A stretch of 64,000 bases of DNA from Dipetalonema caudispina (taxonomy: Eukaryota; Nematoda; Chromadorea; Rhabditida; Onchocercidae): the NCBI GenBank assembly GCA_013365325.1, contig JABVXV010000329.1, forward strand, positions 1-64,000. The letters are read 5' to 3'. Shown here in pieces: positions 10,764 through 23,123 of the stretch (positions are counted from its first letter, which is position 1; each line of letters begins with the position of its first letter). The translations under genes and the position numbers were made by a program. The notes beneath the pieces are model-generated. The model saw only the letters and a list, made by a program, of their open reading frames with translations, was not told the DNA's origin and ran no database searches.

Positions 10764-13531
10764 CTACAAATCTTCCACAGCTGCCATGTTATTTTTCGTT
10801 TCCTGTTTCAACTCACCGCACTCCACAATTGTTACCTGAAATGCTACAACACATACACGCACTGATATAGTCCAGTATATGATAGCCTAACCCATGTTCA
10901 ACTTTTTCCAACATGAAAAAACCTTCCAACGATATGGGAAGTTCACTACGATATATCGAAATTTGAAATTAACCCAGCATTTAAAACTATTTATTATTCG
11001 TTAAATGGAATTCGAGGCCATCGAAAGGACACTCAAAGTCTATGTACTAATAACTCAGTGCACTCTACGAATGATCAGAAATAGACTGGCATAGGTGACT
11101 TTATAAAAAGAACTTCTAAACGCCATATTGAATAGTTTAATTTCACATAAATAATTAAGATGTCAACATTAGACTTTCTTCTGAAGAAAAGAACCTATGA
11201 ATGAAGTGACAAAACGCAATAACTGCACGCAGTTATTACATTTTAGAATCAATCGCAAGAATTAACACACCTGCATCATAGGCTTCCCACTTTTACTGCC
11301 TTGTTGCTCGATTTGTTTGACAATATTCATCCCTTCAACAACATGACCAAAAACGACATGCTTATTATCCAGCCAATCCGTTTTTTCGGTGCAGATAAAA
11401 AACTGCGAACCATTCGTATCGGGTCCGCAGTTTGCCATTGAAACAATCCCAGCCATAGTGTGTTTTAGCTATAAATTTTTGAAAATTAAAATCTCACATT
11501 ATAATGACTATATGACATTGCGCATTCTAAAAGAATCAATTAGGAACTAAAGCATGTTTTGCGCCAAATCAAAATCTGAAATTCCGAACCTTGAAATTTT
11601 CATCCGCAAATTTCGAACCATATATTGATTTCCCACCTGTTCCATCTCCTTTCGTGAAATCCCCTGCTTGTATCATGAAACGTGGAATAATCCTATGGAA
11701 ATGTGATCCTAGAAAAGATATACAACTTTGATGCAAGAAAGATTGAGTTTGGAGTGTGAACCAGTCAACAAATTCTAAAGTAATGAAAGTTATTTTCTAT
11801 ACAGATTAGGGAACTTGAAATTATATCGAACTATCAAAGAAAAGAAAAAAGCGCGCAAATGAAGCCAAGTAGAGTAACAATACCTTCGTAACCAAAACCC
11901 TTTTCTCCTGTACAGAGTTGTCGGAAATTTTCCGCTGTTTTTGGAACTATATCAGACCGCAATTCGATTACTATTCTTCCTATATACCTGAAGAAATCTA
12001 TGCAAATCCATAAACATATTGAAAATTGTGTAAATATTCAGATATGATATCTGGGTAAATCTAGTTAATGAACGTTTTCCAATGATGATGTAACCAAGTA
12101 TGCAGTTAGGTTTCCTAAAAAATTAACCATTCTAACTGTCAAATAACTATTCCGCTAAACCAACCAAAGATTCCATCAGTGACTACCAAGAATATTTAAA
12201 ATATGTGCAGCTCTTGGATAAAGCCTATCTGTTGCATGCAAGATTAAACACTAAGGTTCGATCTGTAAGGGTAATATATCGGAAATATTTCATTGTTTAA
12301 TATAGTCCATATAAAGTCTTATGCATAACACCGTTTTAAATTATAAGAGCATTTCGAAATTACCTGATTCCAATTCTGATCCCCAAATATACTCGCGGAA
12401 GTGACAGCTTAACCGGTCCTACTGCAAGCTCTTCAGGAACTGAATCGCTATCTTTATCACATTCTTTCGAAGTACCCTCTCCAGTACCATACTAAAATAC
12501 TGTTCTGTTATATAAGTGTTATAAACCTCAAACTTTTATGATTAGGCATAAACATATTTTTATTAATAAAAGCAGAAATTACAACAATTCATCGAGAAGT
12601 GGCATTTATTCACGTAGCATAGAAACTCACTTTTTGGGAATCGCAACTTTGGAAAATATTCCCTGCATCTTTCAAGTTTTAGATGCATTTTATCTTTGAA
12701 AAGTTGTCGAGATGCTTGATGTAAATTGTAAAATATCAGGCCAAACTTTAAAAAACTTCGGATCGCTGGTTTTCAACGTTTGAGAGGCACTACCGTGAAT
12801 AGGACCTTTTCTAAATTATGCTTACAAGTGTTGTGCTGTTGGCAAATTTCTGGGGTACTATTATATCTGGAACTTACAGTTTTAAGCCACTCATCGTCCG
12901 CCCATACTGGCCTTTGGCTCCTTTCATTTGCCTTTGGCGGTCGAGCAAAATTGCATCGAATTGTTCGCCCGAATAATTCCGAATCATTCATATTGTCTAT
13001 TGCTGCAGCAGCATCTTCCGCAAGTTCATATTCCACAAATCTAAATCTAAGTGAGATATTCTAAAGCTTCGGAAATATCTAACGTGCTTATTCATACGTG
13101 TATATATACTACGTATGAAAGACACAAAGTGTTAGCCGATCAAACTGTCTGCTTTATTCGAAAGTAGCACAACTGCTCAGGCACTGAATCATTTAAGGCT
13201 TGTTAACATCAAAAACAAGTAGTTAAAGTGGACTGCACAAAAGTTTTGGAAGAATACTAATGTTTTTAGTCATCTCAGTTCCTAAAGTGTTTAATATTGC
13301 GATCTAATCCATTTTAGGAAGCATAACTTCAAATCAATCAAACGAGAAAAAAAAAGCAAACCCGAAACCACGATGCTTTCCCGTTTCATAATCCAAGGGG
13401 ATTGATATACTAACAATTTCGCCGAAGGGTACAAAGCCAGCTTGCAATATTTTCTCATTCACCTCTTCGCTAAAACCACCGACGTACAATGTTCGCTTCT
13501 TATTATGCGGAAAATTAGTTGCCAAAGACAT
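10764..13531 (-). CDS. cyn-13: RRM-cyclophilin peptidyl-prolyl isomerase (CYP33/PPIE)
   Basis: A nuclear peptidyl-prolyl cis-trans isomerase that carries an RNA-binding domain; the human orthologue PPIE is a spliceosome component. Exons (minus): 13531-13362, 13040-12878, 12491-12364, 11987-11884, 11708-11590, 11468-11271, 10835-10764; phases close to 317 aa, against 301 in human. The N-terminal RRM (about 14-95) shows RNP2 LYVGGF and RNP1 HRGFGFVEY. An acidic linker follows. The cyclophilin domain (about 145-310) has the active-site run [15 protein letters not shown] with the catalytic Arg, then [18 protein letters not shown], the Trp of the cyclosporin pocket (DWLD) and KHVVFG. ATG at 13531 was chosen over an in-frame TTG two codons earlier; a TTCAG acceptor lies just upstream. 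First gene of the probable cyn-13/sfa-1 operon. Confidence 0.95.
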
Positions 13532-13540
13532 CACCAATTA

Positions 13541-13547
13541 TCTGAAG
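13541..13547 (-). promoter_or_regulatory. Trans-splice acceptor of cyn-13
   Basis: On the minus strand TTACTTCAG ends 10 nt before the cyn-13 ATG. No upstream coding exon is visible, so this is most simply the spliced-leader addition site. Confidence 0.5.
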
Positions 13548-16500
13548 TAATACCAAATTTGCGGGAATATCAAACAATTTTGCGAAATGAACAAATACTG
13601 GAGCATTACAATTTGAAATTTCATGTGCACACATAAACGCATAATGAAAAGTGTTAATTTCCATGTAGTAAAATATGAAATAACACAAAATCATGCAGAT
13701 AATTCTATATTTCTGAACACAGTAGCATACTTTTCCAGATACTGAGACGTTTATTTTTTTTCCCTACAATAATGACAGTTGTAATTAAAACAATGCTATG
13801 ATAAAAAATAAGACTAATGAAAGTAACTTAATAAGAACTACTACTGTAAATTTGAAAAATATATAAAACATAATCTTGTAAACTTTCCTTACTCTCATTA
13901 CTTTTCTCCATCAACTTTAACGCATACAACTTCAAATAAAATTTAATTGTCATAAACAAAGATATAATGCAATAAATGATTTAATTATATCGTAATTTCA
14001 AATTAACAACACGTAACGTACGCTTGTAACAACTCATCTTACGACTAAAACACGCATAAATGTTGAAATAATAAGAGGGGTCGAATAGCTTTGATTAGTA
14101 CGAAGTTTTAACATTGATAGCAAACATCGTCCATTCGGCATGTTCGATGTTTACTTACTTAATGGTCTACATAGAGCATAAAGGATTTTAATAGTCTTGT
14201 GATGTTGTTAATATACTTATTGATTGTTAGATTGGAGTAATTAATTGTAATTAAGGATCGCACAATTTTTGTTAATTTTCTAAGGAAATTACATTCATTA
14301 TGATGAAATTCATTTAATTTTGATTCTTTGTCAAAATTATAGACACTAAAGATAGTAGCTGTTGATTGATCTGTTGAAATCAATCACTATTTTATCATTC
14401 CCCAATAATGATTAGCTAGGGAAGTTGTGTAGTAAATTTGTTTAAATAACGAGGAATTTTAATATGGCAAAATGGCGAATTGAAAGTAAATGAAAATAAT
14501 GCTAATAATTGCATATATTTAATTGTTGATAATGGCAAAATAAATAAATTAAGTAAATTTATTACATGTTACTATGACGTAGTTAATTGTCTGTGATATT
14601 TTTCTCTTTAAAAATTGTGGAGGAAAAAGTGTTGCTTACGCCTTATTGGCTTTTTAAATGATTTCAATGCTTAATAATCCTTCATCGTTTACGAATTGGA
14701 AAAAAAAAAAAAAAAAAAAATCAAGGATGGTAGTCTGTTATCTGCGATTCTCTTTTAGAAATTGTGAATGAAAAAGCGCTGCTTACGTTTACGAACTGTA
14801 AATGAGAAAAAAAAGAGGGAAAAAATTAAAAATTAAGAATGGTAGTGTTTTTCTTACTGTATTCTTGGTACTGCCTTTTGAAACATTTATCACCTTCATC
14901 TATCATCACATTTGATTTTCTATGCAACTCTCTTTATGCATTTCATATTTATTGTAGGTTGCTTTATAGTTTTTATATTTTTTCTGTGCTAGTTTTATGA
15001 GAGATTTCCGGCAATACTGTGTCATGTTTCAATAATGGATAAGTCAAGAGGAGAAGCTTTGATACTATTTGTTGAATTATTTTATCGAAATGCATCAAGT
15101 GACTGTAACCAACTAGAGAGAGTTTAGGAACTAAAAATTATTTCAATCAAATTTCCGATTTGTGAAAACTTGTGCCACTTGTTTTCAGCATTTTCATGTG
15201 TTTGAGACTTGGTTCTTCTACGTTATTCTATTACTGGCTCTAATTTATGCTGAACATGTGGCGGCAAATTTGTGGAACGGTAGCGAGACAACGCTTTCTT
15301 AATAAATTGTGGACTAGTTGAGCGCTCGTTTTATTCGTGACTCATCGTCGCATGTCATACTGCTACATTTATTCATATTTGAATTATGCGAAGTTTAGAT
15401 TTGCAGCATTGTTTGCTGTCCATATGTTCAAATTTGCAATTGTGACTTACTTTATCCATATATACCATAAGAACGACCTTTCCTGCACTTTCGATAGTTT
15501 ATATCTTACTCATGGAAAGGAACTGAGAAGAGTAACTACTACGCTGAAGTCCTTGATAATTCTGCATTTTATTATATAATATTCAAATTATTGAAACGAT
15601 GTTATAATGGATAAAGCACAAAGATATCGCGTTTTTAAACGGAGTTTCAAAAATATCACCTGTATCTCTGCTTGATAAAGAGAAGAAAATACGAATACAT
15701 ATTTTGAAACCATTTGAAAGAAAAAGAGGGACCATAACTATGTACAGCAAAAATGTATTCAAAAAAGAAATAAAGCATTAAAGCGAAACAAAAACTGCAA
15801 ATTACAAGTATGTGATTAATGAACCATATTTGGATATACCGGAAGCACCCCGGTGCTGAGTGAAGCAGTTTTCAAATGAAAATTCCTGATCACTGTGCAC
15901 AACGAAGCTATCCAATCAATCTACAGTGTTGCTGATGCAGCTCTACAGTTAACGAGTCTGCATCAGTCTGTCAAATAATGTTCAAGCTATAAATAAAATT
16001 TGTTCCCAACTTCTTGGTAGGTTATAAAGTCTTAATTTCAAATACTTTCAAGTAACTCATACGGATCACAATCACACTACGGCAATTTGGAAAGTGCTAT
16101 AATTAAAGCTTGCCCGTCTCGCGTTTTGAACGATTACCATAGGAGCTTTTAAAAGATTGCTGAATACAGTTGTTCAAATTTCAGTATTCCGAATTCATCA
16201 TTTGGAAGGCAGTATAACTAAATCCGTATCTTTACACAAATAGTCAAACAACGGCATTTCCTGAACATTGAAAAAATAAGTAAACCTAATCTGTTCAACT
16301 AAAGGACAAGATATCTAAAACAGTTTGTTTTCCATCGCAAACTATCTGTATGCACAGATGATTGTAATGAAATGAGAGAAAGATAAACCAAATATGCTAA
16401 AGTACTAGACAAAAGGGTAACCTAAAGCTAGACAGCCCTCATTTGGACAAAAAAAAAAAAAAAAAAAAAAAAACTAGCAGTGAATTGTCTAACGAACATC

Positions 16501-16858
16501 ATGTTTTTATCCGGGTCATTAGACATTCTTACTAGTTTTCAGCAACACATTCGTTAATCGTTACAAATTAAAAATCTTCCGGAGGCTTCCTGTGACTCAC
16601 TCTTGATATTTTTAAATCTCTACCTCCCTTCCTCCTATCCAAAAAATTAGAAGAAAATAGAAAAGCAAAAAGAACTCCTTTATTAAACATTCTACCGATT
16701 TCAATTCACTTCTCATATTTTCCTTCTTTCCTAACTTACGTTTTTCCAATTTCTTTTAAAATTTGATAAATAATCCAATTCTCCATTCCATTTAAGCAGT
16801 AATTGTAATTTCGATAGTTGCTAAAAGATTACAGCACGGAAAAAATCAAGTGACCGGA
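13548..16858. other. 3.3 kb with no recognised gene
   Basis: The region between the 5' end of cyn-13 and the 3' end of kel-8, including the cyn-13 promoter and the kel-8 3' UTR. It has A-runs at 14700-14720 and 16449-16473. An 80-codon frame at 15337-15579 (+) has no recognisable motif. I find no tRNA-like or repeat structure. Both neighbouring genes are on the minus strand. Confidence 0.5.
16679..16684 (-). terminator. Candidate poly(A) signal of kel-8
   Basis: AATAAA on the minus strand, about 175 nt after the kel-8 stop codon. It is the first exact match downstream of the gene. Confidence 0.4.
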
Positions 16859-19800
16859 TCAAACGCAGTGAGCAACTCCTGTAACACACGGTGCACAACC
16901 ACTATCTTTTCCAAGAGCCATTGATGGTGGTCGTAGCAGAGTGTCGACACGACAATCTGCCCACGCAACGCCTGCACCTGCTCTGAAACGAGAAAAAAAT
17001 TATAATAGATTGCCGTTCTTCCATGTTCTAATCTGATCTATAGCGCCCAATATTTCGAATATTGCGCGAATATTTTCCCCCGGAAAAGTGAAAAATTTTT
17101 TCAAAATGAACATTGATGAAAAAAAAAAAAAAAAAAGAGAACAGTAAATTTGAACTGTAAAAAAATACAATTAACCTGCACTGACTAATAATAGCCACCG
17201 AAGACCACTGGTTAGTAGCCGGGTCATATGCTTCCACAGAGTTCAAATATCTCACACCATCATGACCACCAATTGCATATATTCGCCCACCCATGGATGC
17301 AACACCAACACCACCTTGAAAAAGAAAGTGCAGAAAACTTCGGAAATGGCAATTCAAACGTTCCTAATGTGAAAAACCCAAGCTATACCTCTGGGACACG
17401 ACATTTGTGATAACAGTGTCCAAGTATTATCTTCTGGATTGTAGCGTTCACATGAAGGTAACGGAGCATTGTCGTCGAAACCACCAATTGCGTATAAACA
17501 CCCATCGAGTACTGTGACACCAGCACCAGCTCTACAGCAAGATTTTTAGTTTCAAGAAAAAAAATTCCTAGGAAAAATTAAGTGGTCAACTGCTATGCAT
17601 CATGCTTACAAATAGATTCCAGAAGCATCTGAAGGCTTTTTTGGACGGCATGGAGTATAGTATGACCATGAAAATATTGCTTCCTCATTTTTACTTTGAG
17701 AGTAAGAAACCTACGATTTCCGTGTAGTAGTAAATTTCCATTTTTTTATTCAAAGTACATAAATTGTTGTAAAAAGCGGATAAAATCTTTCAAGTGGATA
17801 AACCTTCGATGCTGCATGCTTGCAACTAATTTCCACTTATTCAGAAGTGGATCATATCGTTCACATGAATCCAGTGATGAAGTTCCATCATTACCACCTA
17901 CTGCAAACAAATATTTACCTGCAAAAATGAAATGATTAAAAATAGGAATGTTTTATATCCGCTAAAACATAGAGAATTATAAGTTACGTTTCAAGCAAAC
18001 TTACCTACAGCAGCAACGCCAACACCGCCACGTTGTACATTCATCTGCTCTACACCTGACCATTTGTCTGATTCAATATCATATCTTTCAACAGTCTGCA
18101 AGAAAATACTTTTTTAACTGAAATTAATTGCTAATAAACTCCTGGAAAAAAATTCAAGCCATCCAACATAAGTTTGGTATTTCTCCAGGTGGAAATATAC
18201 GACATGCTCTAGAATTACTTGCTTTATGTCATTATGACAGCAGAAGAGAGTTCATAAACTGTAATAGATTGGAGAACGAAACAACTAAAGAGAAATGAAA
18301 ATATACCTGGAAACATGCAGTATCATCAAGTCCACCAACAGCATATATTGCACCTTCCAGTGCTCCAACAGCTATGCCTCTACGACGAGTATCCATTGAA
18401 GCAACGGCATGCCACATATTGGTAGCAGGATCAAAACATTCAGCGGAACTTAAGTGATTTGTTCCATCGTGACCGCCAATTGCATAGCTGAAGCAAACAA
18501 GAGGAAATATTCCAGAAGTAGTTCTGTCTGCAAAAAAAAAGATGGCGAAATCTCAAACAATTTTGCCAAAAATGTTAGAATTAAGTGTTATGCCATCCAG
18601 TAATCTGTTACAAGTCGTCCATTTTGCCGGGGAGATATCAATTTTAAGTTTCTTTTCTCATCAATGACGAGGATATCTCAGTTCTATTGCTCCATTTAAT
18701 TTTGCAGAACTGTGACAAATCATTAGGTAGCAAAATGCTAACTTCCTAATGTACTTTATTGGAAAGCGAAAGCGAATTACTGTAGCGAAATAGTAGCATA
18801 TTTTTGAAAAATCAGAAATGGAATCAACTATTTAACTAACAGTTTCCCCTGAGCGCTAACTACACCAACATGTCGTCGCCGGATATTCATATCACTTATT
18901 GAAAACCACCTATCACGTCGCCAATCATATGCTTCCACTGAACGGAATGGATCACCCGATGTACCTGCAAAACGTATGGTTTTTTTGTCGCCATTCACTT
19001 AAATGCTCTTTCTCAGTTCCCGTCTTCAAGAAGGCAGTTCCTACGTGCGCAAGTTCATACGCATTGTAACACGTATGTGATTGTAAAAAATTTGCTAAAC
19101 GCAAATTAAAAGCCAATTAAAAATTACCTCGCCCACCAACGCAAAATATAACACCTGCCGCACTTTTCCTCGGTCTGCAATTTGTCCATACTCCGAATGA
19201 TGGTGCTGGCGTATACATGTGCTTTGTTGCTGATATGTCCGTTACAACACCTGCATTTTGATTATTTTTTAAATTTCATTGAACTTCTGTTGTTAGTGCC
19301 TCTTCTTGTGGGTGAAAAACATCAACTCGTGTTAACCCTTTGAAATGTTGTAGCTCCTTTTAGATTTACTTCATTTCGAGAGGCTTATGAACGAAAAATT
19401 TCTGAACTACCTACCTTGAAAATTTGTAGTGCTGCTTGAATGAAAACCTCCAGTCCCTACAACAGGAAATACTGGTGAGAATGATGCGCTCTCCATACTA
19501 CTAATTCCAGGACCAATCTGAGCACGCATCATTTCACTCATCGCATCTGCTACCAAGTCACGACAACGAACACATTCCTGAAATGTTGCAGGTCAGCAAT
19601 TCATAATTCTTGTACATATTTACTCATTCTAAACTTTTGCGTGCTCACATTTCATTCCACAATTAAGCGACCATAAATTACAATAATTTCTTCATTAATG
19701 AATAAATGAACCAAAGTTAACTCTTTAGTGAACTGGTAGCTTTTCAAATAATATGCGGACATACCATGATTAAAGGATGTTTTTTCACTTTATTCAAGAA

Positions 19801-22800
19801 ATATGCAGTGGGTAGCTGCGGCAGGCGAACAAGAGCAAGTAAATCCGGCAAACAATTCCTTCGTTCTTCAATGTTTTCCTCTACCCAAAATATTACTGTT
19901 TCGAAAACCTAAAAAATTCCATGTTAGAATTTTGACTCCACAAAAACTCGATATAAGAACTCAAAATTCCCCACTCCATCACATTTAAGATAACTACCGA
20001 TTTGGGAATCACCATCTCAGAAGCCGGCAATCGTAACCATTCTCTTCTGAGGGACCTTATGAAATATTCATTCTTTGCCATCAATGTTTATCATCCGTTG
20101 CAATTTACTTTTTACTGAAAAAGCAAGTAACCTCCTGCTCATTGTTTACTTTCAGATCAGAACTACGTAGAAGATCTATCAGATGGCCAAATGGTATCCG
20201 CATGAAATCCGGAAGCACTCGTAATTCCTGAACATATACATAATTTTAAAATAATGAATTTTTAAAAATGTTGGAATTTAAGACCCAAATAGAAACAGTT
20301 TATTACAATTGTTGGTAAAACATACTGGAAAATGCTCCATTGCAAAATCATCAACAGATGACATCAAGCTGACACAGTTGTGCTGCTCAGCGAATTGACG
20401 GATAGATAGACAATTCGCTGTTGTCAAATATTGTGTTAGGAAGCGCTGACATGCACCACATACAGTATCCATCTGCCAAAAAATTAAACGTCTGACGCAT
20501 AGTATCTAACTAAACAAGAATTAAACGATGTAACTATTCAGCAGTAAGAACATGGACAAACTTTTTGTATTCCTAATTACAAATAACTTGTGGAAGGAAC
20601 TAAACTACCTGTAAAATGCTAGCGGCATATAACAATTGCTGAACATTATCGCCATTGATATGAACCCTGCTCGTATATGCAAAATCCAGAAGTTGTTGGA
20701 AGGCTACAGCAGGGATATCCTATAGAAATAAGTTGTTTTAGAAGACTGATAAATCCAATAAATAAAAGAGAAGTGAACGGATAAGTATTACATAATACTG
20801 TGTCAATCATCATACATGGAAATATACTTCTTCGAATATAAATTAATGGGGTGCATTTATCTATAAAATCCTAGATAGAAAAGCGAGCAATCTTGTCTAA
20901 AATAACCAGAAAAAAAACCTGAATAACAATCCTGCTTTGACGTGACTCGATCATTTCGGATGCAAACATTGAATGAAAATACGGTATGGCTGCAGCAAGA
21001 ACATAACGATGAGCACTGAAGGTGATCCCTTCAACCTAAAATATATAAATTGAAAGCAAAATTTAGAAACTCCCAAGAAAGTGTCTCCTCCTTATCTCGA
21101 AGATGTTACACTTCTGTCCCTCCTTCAACTATAAAGAGTAACCTCTTGATTCTAACAAGAGATAAATACCTTTTCTGAACCTAACAGGATTGATAGCCAG
21201 CATCACTATTTGAAATATTTTCGATACAACTAGAAAAAAAAATCCTGTCGCGAAAGATAAGCACACCGGCGAAAATAAGTTTAAGAGCGGTGGTATGCTG
21301 TCAAAATACATGTCCCTTTCTGCCAACTCACCTGATATAAATGTTTACTGCATTTATATTTTTTTAAACAGTTCCTGCTTTCCTATCCCTCTTTAATGGT
21401 AATTCAGCGGGAAGTAATATGCAAATAAATTTAAACTGCAAAATTTTTCCCATCTGTGATATATTTAAGAATGGATATGGAACGAATTATCACAGAAGCA
21501 TACAGGAATTTCAACTGTTAATATTTTGACTGTTAACATAAATAAGCTACATATGAAAAGGCGTTATGCAAAATTGCATTTAATAAGCTAGCAGCTGCAC
21601 CTACCTCAATTTCAATGTCACACATGAATTTTTCGTCCCGAAAATGTGACATGTTAGCAAGAACGACATTTGCATGTAAACCATCGTGAAATTCAGTGGA
21701 TTCTAGAATGTTTGAACCGCTATTAACTAGCGGTGGTGTTGGGACACTTTGCGATGATACCAAACGTTGTGCAAGTAAATAGTTGCTTGGACAGCTTACT
21801 ACTGGTGAATCTAAACAAGTTTCAGAAAAAGTTGGCCTGATAATTAGAATAAGTGATAGTTTACCTACTGAGTAGGTTACAAGAACAACCAGATAGTTGT
21901 ATATCACCAATAAATAATCTCACCCTTACATTGGGCAGAAGCAAGCAAATGGCTGGACAATTCTGGTGCAATGAAAGATTAAACAAAGTTCAGTACATAC
22001 CACTATTGATACCACTCGGAATAAAATCCATGGAATCTTCCATATTATTTCGATTCCGCTGATGACGTAGTCTAGTGGAATGGATGCTCTGATAAATGGA
22101 TTGTGTTGATGCCCGTCTTCTAATACGATCTATGGTACCACCACCATTCGAACTAGATGACAATGATGCTGTGGCATACTCGCCCTGTAAAATCTGCTTT
22201 TGGATGGATTCCTTCTTTCATACAAAATTTAAAATTTATTTCCTCGAAAACTTCCAATCATTTACGTTATCATAAAAAAAAGAAAACACCAGACAATCAA
22301 CTTAAAACTCACTCTTCATGACAACAGCTTCAAACAATGCTTTTTTTTTTGTGATATGAAAATGGAAATCATGGCAGCAAATCTCATTCCATTGTTCGAG
22401 TTTTTTTTTGTGTACGTGTTCTGAATTTTCCTCGCTCTATTTTAAAAACAAAAAATAATTGAATTGAATAATATAATTGAATTTTGGATTTCGAAATTAT
22501 ATGAATCCTGATACTCTGATCGAGAAGACAAATTATCCCACAAAGAAAAAGCATTGTTTGGAGTTCATGGAGAATGTATTTTAAATTGCTCCTTTTCCGT
22601 TTCCAAATAGTAGCGTCAAATAGAAAACTTCAAAAGCTTTTGAGTAATTTTTTCATGATGTATGGATTAAGTCTGTTGCGTCTATATTCCGGTACTAAAT
22701 CCAATCATAGCTCATGCTATGGCAATTAAGCTTCATGATCGAGATCATATCACTTCAATCTTTTGTCATCCGAGTTAACCATGAAAGTTTTGAAATTAAA

Positions 22801-23123
22801 GACAGAGAAAAGCAGAAGTTATGATTATATCGTCATGTTAAGGCATATTCTATTTCAGGTAGTCTATTCTATTCCATGAAAATTCTCATTCTAATTCGAA
22901 GCTTTAATATGAAGAACAGTGAATTACAATCTCTCTTCGATTAATCTATCCTGAAAATCCTATAGGATGGAATTTGAAAAAAATTTAACGTCAAGAACTA
23001 TACCACATTAGTTTCAATTGTTTCAGCCGTTGTTGTATGCTGCTGCTGTTGCTGTAATTGTGGTTGATGCTGCTCCACGATCACACTTGTTGTCACAGCA
23101 GATGACCAAGCAAACAGACAGCT
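16859..23123 (-). CDS. kel-8: BTB-BACK-Kelch protein, KLHL8/KEL-8 type
   Basis: Adaptor that brings substrates to a Cullin-3 ubiquitin ligase. Exons (minus): 23123-23004, 22184-22001, 21867-21605, 21035-20919, 20719-20609, 20472-20326, 20227-20132, 19908-19765, 19577-19415, 19250-19128, 18964-18841, 18487-18307, 18095-18005, 17918-17804, 17531-17389, 17314-17176, 16982-16859; phases close to about 794 aa, first exon not included. A Gln-rich and Ser-rich N-terminus precedes the BTB domain ([20 protein letters not shown]), a BACK domain, then six kelch blades with the usual GG and W positions ([17 protein letters not shown]). The motifs [11 protein letters not shown] and RRRHVGV match KLHL8 rather than other kelch proteins. 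The acceptor at 21867 was preferred to 21836 because only it keeps the frame with the consensus donor at 22001. The initiation codon is not in these exons; see 31574-31702. Confidence 0.9.

Noticed and set aside
14700..14720. A-runs of 20 or more bases here and at 16449, 39129 and 63260, as possible retrocopy tails.
   Set aside because: None is preceded by coding-like sequence on the strand that would make it a poly(A) tail, and there are no visible target-site duplications.
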